This document shows, piece after piece, positions 52,193-58,928 of a DNA stretch of 58,928 bases; the first letter of the stretch is position 1, and the number at the start of each line of letters is the position of its first letter. The stretch comes from Extibacter muris. GTDB taxonomy: Bacteria > Bacillota > Clostridia > Lachnospirales > Lachnospiraceae. The DNA lies in assembly GCF_004345005.1 (NCBI RefSeq), contig NZ_SMMX01000019.1:1-58928 (forward strand), in the 5' to 3' direction. The position numbers and the translations under genes are program-made. The notes beneath the pieces were generated by a model. That model was given only the letters and a program-made list of their open reading frames with translations. It was not told where the DNA came from and made no database searches.

Positions 52193-54838
52193 CTAATTCG
52201 TTTCTCCATGTCCCTCTTCGTTTTCGGCCGCCTTTGCAACTCGAGGGAAGGTTATCGTCACTTTGAACAAGTCTCCGTCGAGATACAGATCAAAGGTGCC
52301 GCCCTGCATCGCTGTCAGGCTTTTCGCAATGGACAGTCCGAGCCCGCTGCCTTCTGTGCTTCTCGACACATCACCGCGCAGGAATCTTTCCGTCAGCTCA
52401 TCCGCAGTAAAGTTAAGCGGCTGGTCCGATATGTTCTTCAGACTGAAGATTACGATCATGTCCGTCACACTCAGGTCCGCATAGATCCGGGTACCTTCCA
52501 TCGCATATTTTGCCGCGTTGTTGTATATATTTTCAAGTACGCGCCACATGCGGCGTCCATCGGCATGTATAATAGCATCCCCTTCCGGCAGGTTCAGGAC
52601 TTCATTTAGATTTCTCTCGGTAAACTTCTCTTCAAATTCTCCGCTCGTCTGCTGTATCATTTCTACAAGGTTGATATTCATTAAGTCGAGCGTTATATTG
52701 CCGGAGCTGACCTTGGAGGCTTCGACCACGTCTTCCGTCAATGTCTTCAGCCTCTGCGCCTTTGCCTCCAGCACTTCCAGATATCTCTGTATCTTCGAAT
52801 CATCGAGGTGTTCCATCTTGAGCAGGTCGATATAGTTAATAATGGAAGTAAGCGGTGTCTTGATGTCATGGGAGACGTTTGTTATCAAATCCGTCTTCAG
52901 CCTCTCGCTCTTCATACTTTCTTCCAGCGCGGCATCCAGACCTTCTCCGATTGAGTTGACCCGTTCCGCCAGCATCAGCTGCTCGCCTTTCAGCCCGTCA
53001 AGCGGTATCTTGAAATCGACTTCCCCGGCAGATATATGTTCGATACCCGACCGGATCTTCTGTCTGGCAATAGACATCCGTACCAGATAGATAAATGCCG
53101 CCGCCTCCACAGCCAGCATCACCAGAAACCAGAACCAGTTTACAATCGCACCGCTCAGCACAGCAAGCCAGTGTACAAAACCGAACATAAAGAATAGTAT
53201 AACCGTCTTCCACACGAAGTGCATGTTGACAAACAACTGTTTGATAAAGCTGAGCAGACCCTTTACGATACTGTTGTTCCACACCGTTCGCGCCTTGATT
53301 CTGCGGACAAGACTCATATATCCGATCAGGAACAGGCCGCATGTGTAGGCTGCGACCATGCCGCTGCGCACGACACCGGGCATTGCGTTATAGCTGTACA
53401 CGGTCAGCGCATACGTATCGCTGTAATCAGGGACCTGACCGATAAAGTAATCAGATATGCCCCTCCCTACCAGCAGCACAGGCCCTATCCACAGCAAGAT
53501 GACGATTGCAGCCGCCAGTTCTGTCTTCCACCTGTCAAACCAGTTCAAGTGCAGTTCCTCGTCCTTGATATTTCTGCCTGCAATGATAGTCAGCCATACG
53601 ATTCCTGTCAAAAGCAAAATCGCTGCCGCCAGCCCAAGCACCGCTATGCCCCGTATGCGGGAGCCATACTTTTCATATATCTGATTCTGCGAATAGAAGC
53701 TGTCCTGAATCGGGTAGGATGTATCCACGCCGACCGCATACACAAAATTCTCTTCTGCAGGCCCGCTGTACTGTATCAGGTCCTTCCAGGTAGACGCGTC
53801 TTCGTTGTCGATGTTAGAGTTAAAATCAGACAGCCTTGGCTTCACGATGAGATATTTTCCACTCTTAGATATCATCTTCAAGCTTTCATCCAGCTTGTTA
53901 AAGTCTTTTAATTCTTCTTTATTTGTATAGACCTTCTTGCCCGCTGTGTCCGCATACAGGTAGACGAGGTTCGTGTCCCCTTCCCTCCAGTTGTTTTCCC
54001 AAGTCTCATATGTCTGGATATAGCCATTGACTGAATAGATGCTGCTCTCCAGCATCTGGAAGATGTCATTGAGCCTGCCGTTCCAGTTTGCATTGTCATT
54101 GGCAATCTCAAGCAGATTCGCGGCACCGATCGGTGCATACTTTTCATCGATCTGATACCCGTCATAGTTCCAGCAGTCTATAAATTCAATCTTGCCCTCA
54201 CGGTTCTGGAGCCCTTTGAATCTGGATTCTGTCTCGGTGCTGTACGTAACTTCGCTCCGGCCCCCGCTGCGCAGTTCATACAGAATCTGGTCAGAAGTGA
54301 TTTCCTCGCCGTTACTGTTGCTCGCAATGACAAAACTCAGCTCCCCGTCATTAATCAGCTGCTCTAGCTGTGTAAAATAATAGTAGCGAAATGTCCCATC
54401 CGACCTCTTGCACACAATTATCGGCTCTTGGTTATCGTTCTCGTTCATGGCACGGCCGTCTGCATACGCTGATCCTTCCGCCCACTTTTCCAAGTCCCCA
54501 AGCTTATAAGCCAGGCCGCTGCTGTTTTCATTGCTGATCTTGCTATTTTCATAGAATTCCTTTAGGTCCACCACACGTTCCGTGTCAAATTTCCCTTCTG
54601 TCTCAAACAGCCCCCGTGTTCCGATGCCTTTCAGTATCTCAGACGTCGCTGACTGCAGCTGTCCGCTGAAAGCTGTAGAATCCTCAAATTTCCTGGCCGC
54701 ATGCCCCGAAAACAGATCCCCCATCAAGGCAGGGTACGTCAGGACCCAGACCAGGCTGGCCACCGTCACGACTGCCAGGACATGCTCCGCCACGATCAGT
54801 ATCCCTTTCGTCAGGTTGGCCTTATACCATTGATTCAT
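52193..54838 (-). CDS. Large membrane sensor histidine kinase
   Basis: This 881-residue kinase has an N-terminal membrane segment (about 13-35), an extracytoplasmic sensor domain of about 350 residues, then a cluster of about six membrane segments (roughly 405-595). A linker leads to the H-box NVSHDIKTPLTSIINYID (His near 655), N-box NIYNNAAKYA and G-box SGLGLSIAKSLT. The mixed architecture, a large outer domain plus a multi-span module, is less common than simple two-span kinases. It follows its response regulator by 12 bp. The signal is unknown; cell envelope stress is a guess. Confidence 0.92.
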   Translation of the reverse strand: MNQWYKANLTKGILIVAEHVLAVVTVASLVWVLTYPALMGDLFSGHAARKFEDSTAFSGQLQSATSEILKGIGTRGLFETEGKFDTERVVDLKEFYENSKISNENSSGLAYKLGDLEKWAEGSAYADGRAMNENDNQEPIIVCKRSDGTFRYYYFTQLEQLINDGELSFVIASNSNGEEITSDQILYELRSGGRSEVTYSTETESRFKGLQNREGKIEFIDCWNYDGYQIDEKYAPIGAANLLEIANDNANWNGRLNDIFQMLESSIYSVNGYIQTYETWENNWREGDTNLVYLYADTAGKKVYTNKEELKDFNKLDESLKMISKSGKYLIVKPRLSDFNSNIDNEDASTWKDLIQYSGPAEENFVYAVGVDTSYPIQDSFYSQNQIYEKYGSRIRGIAVLGLAAAILLLTGIVWLTIIAGRNIKDEELHLNWFDRWKTELAAAIVILLWIGPVLLVGRGISDYFIGQVPDYSDTYALTVYSYNAMPGVVRSGMVAAYTCGLFLIGYMSLVRRIKARTVWNNSIVKGLLSFIKQLFVNMHFVWKTVILFFMFGFVHWLAVLSGAIVNWFWFLVMLAVEAAAFIYLVRMSIARQKIRSGIEHISAGEVDFKIPLDGLKGEQLMLAERVNSIGEGLDAALEESMKSERLKTDLITNVSHDIKTPLTSIINYIDLLKMEHLDDSKIQRYLEVLEAKAQRLKTLTEDVVEASKVSSGNITLDLMNINLVEMIQQTSGEFEEKFTERNLNEVLNLPEGDAIIHADGRRMWRVLENIYNNAAKYAMEGTRIYADLSVTDMIVIFSLKNISDQPLNFTADELTERFLRGDVSRSTEGSGLGLSIAKSLTAMQGGTFDLYLDGDLFKVTITFPRVAKAAENEEGHGETN

Positions 54839-54850
54839 ATAAACTCCCTT

Positions 54851-55546
54851 CTAAAGTTTCTCCACCTTATACCCGACTCCCCAGACCACTTTCAGGTAAC
54901 GCGGCTCCTTCGGATTGATTTCTATCTTCTCCCTTATATGTCTGATATGTACCGCTACCGTATTATCTACGCCTATGGCGTCTTCGTTCCAGATATTTTC
55001 ATATATCTGGTCGATGGAGAACACTTTTCCCTGATTTTTAACAAGCAATAATAAAATGTTGTATTCAATCGGCGTAAGCTTTACCTGCTCACCGTCAACC
55101 GTGACCTCCTTCAGGTCGTCATTGATAGACAAGCCTCCAACCTCATATACCGCCTGGCTCTCACCACTTACCGTACTTCCAAGCTGCGTATATCTGCGCA
55201 GTTGAGATTTGACCCTTGCCACGAGCTCCAGCGGGTTGAATGGTTTCGTCACATAATCATCAGCTCCCACATTGAGCCCGAGTATCTTATCCGCATCTTC
55301 CGACTTGGCGGACAGGATAATAATAGGCATATTGTTTTGTTCCCGTATCTTAAGGGTGGCTCTGATACCGTCAAGCCTTGGCATCATGACATCGATAATC
55401 AGAAGGTCTACCTTATCTGACTGCAGCACTTTCAGCGCCTCTTCCCCGTCATATGCTTTTAATACCTCATAACCTTCCTGTGTCAAATATATATCGATTG
55501 CTTCCACAATCTCTCTGTCATCATCACATACTAATATTTTAGACAT
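54851..55546 (-). CDS. OmpR-family response regulator
   Basis: This 231-residue regulator from ATG 55546 (MSKILVCDDDREIVEAIDIY), with GGGAGG upstream, has the phosphoacceptor Asp in LLIIDVMMPRLDG, Lys in YVTKPFNPLELV and a winged-helix output domain ending VVWGVGYKVEKL. It is transcribed with the kinase gene downstream. An in-frame ATG at 55573 would add nine residues before a better ribosome site, so I reject it. Confidence 0.94.
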   Translation of the reverse strand: MSKILVCDDDREIVEAIDIYLTQEGYEVLKAYDGEEALKVLQSDKVDLLIIDVMMPRLDGIRATLKIREQNNMPIIILSAKSEDADKILGLNVGADDYVTKPFNPLELVARVKSQLRRYTQLGSTVSGESQAVYEVGGLSINDDLKEVTVDGEQVKLTPIEYNILLLLVKNQGKVFSIDQIYENIWNEDAIGVDNTVAVHIRHIREKIEINPKEPRYLKVVWGVGYKVEKL

Positions 55547-55624
55547 TTTCATCACCTCCCTTATACTATACAAGATTAACAGAGAATTTTTAAGGGCTTC
55601 GACAGAAATTTCTTAAGATTGTAT

Positions 55625-56016
55625 GAAAAAGGCCCAAATCCTTGAAGGATTCAGGCCTTGATACCCGCCGGACCATTGCTGTCCGGCCAGACAAGATAAC
55701 GCGGCTCCATACCCGGAGACAAATAGACGGAATACCAGATTCCGCTGCATGTGCTTACAGGGCTACGTCACAGGCAGCCACCGGCATCCGCGCTATTACT
55801 ATTTCTCTACCCACAGAAGAACCACGTCCTGGATATGGACACATTCCCAGTTTCATCCCATAGCGTCACCAGATTCCAAAATCAAATAACAAATCCTGCC
55901 TTCCGGCCTTAATGCACCGCTATGTCCCCGGACTAGCCATTTTCCCCGCTGTCCTCACCAGATACCCCAGATCTCCCGGGCCGATATTTATATCCCCGGA
56001 TGAGCCAGCATTATCT
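55625..56016 (-). ncRNA. Structured noncoding RNA of about 390 nt, family not recognised
   Basis: On the minus strand a promoter TTGTTA (56051-56046), 17 bp, TATTAT (56028-56023) precedes a G-rich region without a credible ORF. Perfect helices are GATAT/ATATC (55983-55994), CATAGCG/CGCTATG (55859-55865 with 55918-55924), GCC-GGAA-GGC (55898-55907), CGGAAT/ATTCCG (55728-55744), CTCC/GGAG (55705-55718) and GCCGGAC/GTCCGGC (55667-55687). CTCATC/GGTGAG closes the 5' domain. It ends at a terminator, AAGGCC...GGCCTT with TTTTT (55659-55626). It lacks RNase P, tmRNA, SRP, T-box and 6S landmarks. Confidence 0.72.
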
Positions 56017-56083
56017 TTCTATATAATAACGTGCTTTTATCAACTTAACAATATCTTTATGTCATATAATAATATTTCATGAT

Positions 56084-56958
56084 TTAAACCCGGATTGTCG
56101 TCCCTGCATATATAAGATTGGGATTCGTGATGCCGTTCAGCTGCTGAAGCTCCGCCACGGTGGTGCCGAAGCGAAGCGCTATGCCGCTGAGCGTATCGCC
56201 AGGCTTGATAGTGTAATATCTCGCAGACGTTTCTTGATATCCGACCGGTATCCTTATTTCCTGTCCCAGAAATATGAGATTAGGATTCTCTATATTATTA
56301 TAAGATGCAAGCGTCTCATACGTCGTACCATATCTGGCCGCGATGCTGCTCAGGTTGTCTCCCGGCTTAACCGTATATATGATCACATCTGTAGGGTAGG
56401 CAGCCGGCGGAGCCGGTGTCGTGACTTCCCGGTTCATTTTGTTGAGGCCTGCCCGGGAGATGACATTTGCCAGATCATAATACGCAATATTCTGGTCTAC
56501 ATTATCCGAGATGCCGCTGACGCGGCCGGCATCGCTGTACTGCCATATTGCCATGCCCCGGATAGACGGTTCCGATGCATACTGGGCGTACCACAATGCA
56601 TATTTCTGCCGCAGTGATGCGTCGAACATACGGTTCAAAAAGTCCAGGTTGCTGTAGTACATGGCAAAGTACCCAAGCTGTTCCACCCTGCTGCAGAAAG
56701 CGGTTACCAGGCTGGTCGCCAGCTGCCGCGTTACTGCCACGCCCTGGCCCGCCGCATAAGTTACCGATGCGTCTTCAAAGTCAAAGCAGACGGGATGCCC
56801 TGTCTGTTGCATTCCTCCGCATTCCGTCTAAATTCCGGGTCAAGGTTGCCCTGTCCATATCCGGCACGTATCATTACGAACTGGGTCCCGGAGCCTTTCA
56901 CATCCGCCCAGTTGATGCCACCCAGAAATTCACTTACATCTATACCATGAATGCTCAT
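56084..56958 (-). pseudogene. GH25 lysozyme with two LysM domains, broken by a deletion frameshift
   Basis: From ATG 56958 the frame reads MSIHGIDVSEFLGGINWADV and then [14 protein letters not shown], the first half of a GH25 muramidase. In the next frame it resumes at [19 protein letters not shown], followed by [14 protein letters not shown] and two LysM repeats ([39 protein letters not shown]). About 30 residues that normally lie between are missing and the join is out of frame near 56800. An ATG at 56812 could make a 242-residue truncated product with LysM domains. Confidence 0.85.
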
Positions 56959-57108
56959 ATTATCTACCTCAATATTTTTTATTATTTTATGCTTCATTTT
57001 GAATAATGTGTCGAAACTTAAAACCCTATGAGTTATGATATAGCTGGTGTGTTCAGTCACAGCAGAAGTTTTTCAATGTGAGGTTTTTATGTATGGGGGA
57101 AAGTTACC

Positions 57109-57453
57109 ATGAAAGAACAAAAAATCCAACGATTGGTCCGCACGCTGGGTATAGGTGCAACTTACCGGGGATACCGGTATCTTAACTATGGTATTCAACT
57201 GTGTATGCAAGATGAAAATTATCTTCTGTCCGTCAGCAAGCTGCTCTATCCTAAGATAGCCAAAGAGTATCGGGCCACAAGCAGCAGCGTGGAACGGGAT
57301 ATCCGTACTGTCATCAACGTCTGTTGGGAGAAAGGGAACCGGCAGCTCCTTCAGGAGATATCCCTGCGCCCATTATCCGCCAGGCCGACGTCCAGCGTCT
57401 TCCTGGATATACTGGTCGACCATCTAAGCCAGAGCTGTACGGATACAATATAA
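57109..57453 (+). CDS. Stand-alone Spo0A C-terminal-domain DNA-binding protein
   Basis: This 114-residue protein has LGIGATYRGYRYLNYGIQLC, SVSKLLYPKIAKEYRATSSS and VERDIRTVINVCWEKGNRQL, which follows the whole Spo0A effector domain (HxIG..A..KGY, LYP.IA..Y.TT.S.VERAIR). No receiver domain is present and none lies upstream, since the promoter spacer and a divergent gene come before. It may bind 0A-box-like sites without phosphorylation control. Residues of the recognition helix partly differ from Spo0A. Confidence 0.85.
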   Translation: MKEQKIQRLVRTLGIGATYRGYRYLNYGIQLCMQDENYLLSVSKLLYPKIAKEYRATSSSVERDIRTVINVCWEKGNRQLLQEISLRPLSARPTSSVFLDILVDHLSQSCTDTI

Positions 57454-57762
57454 CGCGGCAGCTCAACATAGCTGTCCTTCACCCTCACTGACGGGCTGGA
57501 AAAAGACGATGGTACGTCTTTGCCAGCCTGCCTCTTACCCAATGGCGTCGTATTCACTCTTTCTTTCTGACTTCTTAAGAAGGGCTTAAGGAATTTTCGA
57601 TTTCTTTTAGATATTTAACATACTTTAGACATATTTATCCATTATACTTAGAGTCAGATAGTTGAACAACACACAACTATCTCCCCCCTCATAAAGTAAC
57701 GGGCCAGATAATCTGGTGCCGCACTTTACTCTCATTCCTTTAGATAACTATAAAAATAACGA
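57454..57762 (+). other. Non-coding spacer with paired hairpins (small RNA candidate)
   Basis: AGATAGTTG (57656-57664) pairs perfectly with CAACTATCT (57674-57682). AAAGT and CCAGAT pair with ATCTGG and ACTTT (about 57693-57727). Together with the terminator at 57763 this could be a plus-strand RNA of about 140 nt, but the promoter is unclear. The remaining bases of the spacer show nothing I recognise. Confidence 0.35.
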
Positions 57763-57793
57763 AACCCGTTAACCTTATGGCTAACGGGTTTTC
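57763..57793. terminator. Terminator after the PII-like gene
   Basis: AACCCGTTA pairs with TAACGGGTT around ACCTTATGGC, with T-runs on both sides. It lies 55 bp beyond the minus-strand PII-like gene and can also end the plus-strand transcript. Confidence 0.8.
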
Positions 57794-57848
57794 GCTATGC
57801 AATACTCTTCTCATCAAGATACGCCCGTCCCATCTTGTATCAGCATCG

Positions 57849-58538
57849 CTAATCCCCAATCTCGTCTTCTCTCATCCGGAGCCCTACCGTACTTGTAACC
57901 GGCAGAGAAAATACAATCGCCTTCTCTTTGCTTTCGAGTCCTGCCTTCTCCATAATCGCCTTCATGATCCGATTCTTATCTTTTGTCTTGGTGACAATTA
58001 ATATGATCTCTTTCTCCGCTGCCAGAGACACGCCCAAAAACTTTTTCGCACTTTCCATACCGGTCCCTTTTGCGTGGATTACCGTACCCCCGCCGGCATT
58101 CGCGCTTCGCGCTGCATCCATGACGGTATCAATGCATCCCTGGTTCGCGATAATCACCAGCAATTCATAATCCGTTTCTCTCAATATCGTCTCCTCCTCT
58201 TTTTCATACTCATGGTTCTGAATCAAATATTGAAGCACCTTTTTGCCGCCGACGCTGCTGAGCGGAATGATAAATGCAATCCCCGTACCCGGCACGTCGA
58301 TCTGCATATTGATGATCAGGCCCCGTTTCAGCTTTCTCCACATCTCTTCAGTGACTATAGAAAAAGATATCATCTTCTCAGATGCCTCAAGGCCGAAATA
58401 GTCCAGAACGGCACTGTTTGCAGTCCCTCTGCCGAGCGTGCCGAAGACGACCATATGGTCATTCTCCTTATAAAACTCCTGGAATTTATGTTTCATGGCG
58501 CGATTCGTTATCGCAACCATCATATAAAGCTTACTCAT
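57849..58538 (-). CDS. Double PII-like signalling protein
   Basis: This 229-residue protein contains two PII/NikR-like ferredoxin folds. The first half has MMVAITNRAMKHKFQEFYKE and the second half has ELLVIIANQGCIDTVMDAAR, then GGGTVIHAKGTG, which is PII-like. Canonical T-loop Tyr and the PROSITE PII signature are not evident. The gene follows a DUF1538 permease fragment by 11 bp, and PII-like proteins are known beside DUF1538 permeases. It probably bound and regulated that permease, which is broken here. Confidence 0.75.
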   Translation of the reverse strand: MSKLYMMVAITNRAMKHKFQEFYKENDHMVVFGTLGRGTANSAVLDYFGLEASEKMISFSIVTEEMWRKLKRGLIINMQIDVPGTGIAFIIPLSSVGGKKVLQYLIQNHEYEKEEETILRETDYELLVIIANQGCIDTVMDAARSANAGGGTVIHAKGTGMESAKKFLGVSLAAEKEIILIVTKTKDKNRIMKAIMEKAGLESKEKAIVFSLPVTSTVGLRMREDEIGD

Positions 58539-58549
58539 CGTGTCCTCCT

Positions 58550-58787
58550 TTACAGCTCAATTATGTCGCTGTCATCAAACGCCTCCAAAGGAATTACAGG
58601 TATCGTCTCTTCCACAGTATCTGCCGCCGCGGTTCTATTCTCCTGCAGCTGATAGACGAAGCCGAGGATCTGGATCGTAATCAGGGGCGTCATGGCAACC
58701 ATGGCAACGACGCCAAATGCGTCTGTCACGATGTCCCCTCCTGCGGCCTCACACGCTCCCACTGCAAATGGCAGAAGAAAGACCAAC
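58550..58787 (-). pseudogene. DUF1538 permease, C-terminal fragment
   Basis: The frame reads LLPFAVGACEAAGGDIVTDA, then FGVVAMVAMTPLITIQILGF and a short cytoplasmic tail. This matches the last membrane region of DUF1538 transporters. Immediately upstream the frame meets stops (TAG and TAA) and the sequence becomes unrelated and AT-rich, so the gene was cut near 58787. The remainder of the permease is not within the window. Confidence 0.65.
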
Positions 58788-58928
58788 TATTAAAAGTCAA
58801 ATAGATAATTAAAAAAAGTAAAAAGAAATTTTCTGGTAAAAAGAGCACGACAATAAGGCCTGCTATCATGCAAGCCAGAACTGGGATATAAGGAGTTACG
58901 CTTTTGGAACATAAGGCTCATTATTTTT
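58788..58928. other. Right edge, unassigned sequence joined to the DUF1538 fragment
   Basis: On the minus strand one frame reads hydrophobic residues (TPYIPVLACMIAGLIVVLFL and ENFFLLFLIIYLTF), as if from a membrane protein such as a permease. It is joined out of frame to the DUF1538 fragment. Either a deletion fused two transporter genes or an insertion begins here. The window ends too soon to decide. Confidence 0.35.

Noticed and set aside
55642-55863. 73-codon plus-strand frame within the structured region
   Set aside because: No start signal or recognisable sequence, and it lies opposite the stems of the RNA candidate.
57351-57557. 68-codon minus-strand frame overlapping the Spo0A-like gene
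   Set aside because: Half of it is antisense to the conserved effector domain and it has no usable start signal.

Overview
The window looks like a chromosomal segment of a gut-type Clostridia, most likely Lachnospiraceae. The evidence is the paired glgC/glgD genes, spoVG, a DnaD-domain/DnaC primosome pair, a long-form PRPP synthetase, a YhaN/YhaO-like ATPase-nuclease pair, VanRS-like two-component systems and several Tn916-family and serine-recombinase fragments. No rRNA, tRNA or CRISPR array was found.

Layout. 1-534: distal end of a Tn916-like element whose body lies left of the window. 535-1015: an RluA-like pseudouridine synthase remnant broken at both ends. 1027-8815: core genes spoVG-glgD-glgC (minus), then murC, a tandem of DnaA-box-like sites, dnaD-like, dnaC/dnaI-like and prs (plus). 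8818-10522: a decayed IS3 copy cut by an internally deleted IS256-type copy. 10591-28986: a catabolic island with a class II aldolase, FGGY kinase, D-2-hydroxyacid dehydrogenase, MtnA-type isomerase, MtnK-type kinase and NhaC-type permease, plus a divergent DeoR regulator and iron alcohol dehydrogenase. It fits salvage of 5-methylthioribose or 5-deoxyribose through the DHAP shunt. A 9.3-kb Tn916-like element (about 17291-26592) sits inside the permease gene after about codon 37. It separates the operon from its presumed promoter and carries its own small-molecule/stress cargo.

29091-34935: YhaN/YhaO-like genes, a VanSR-like pair and asnS. 35042-45487: a duplicated putative type I toxin-antitoxin locus and a 9.9-kb non-conjugative integrative element. 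That element is bounded by 94-bp identical direct repeats of the queT leader and encodes an integrase, an excisionase-like protein, a prim-pol/helicase, a dedicated sigma factor, regulators and unknown small proteins. Its right end supplies a new -35 box, so queT keeps a consensus-like promoter. 45502-49681: queT, an 84-bp perfect palindrome, a large exported protein and a methyltransferase. 49700-52190: scar of a serine-recombinase transposon carrying a TetR/nitroreductase pair. 52193-55546: a large sensor kinase and its regulator.

55625-56016 (minus) is a strong candidate for a structured noncoding RNA of about 390 nt that I cannot assign to a family: promoter, many perfect helices, intrinsic terminator and no ORF. 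To its right are a deletion-frameshifted GH25-LysM lysozyme, a stand-alone Spo0A C-terminal-domain protein, a double PII-like protein and a truncated DUF1538 permease.

The most unusual items are the structured RNA, the queT-leader element with promoter reconstruction, the duplicated type I toxin locus and the transposon-split methylthioribose/deoxyribose cluster. Family assignments come from reading motifs by eye; no database search was run.
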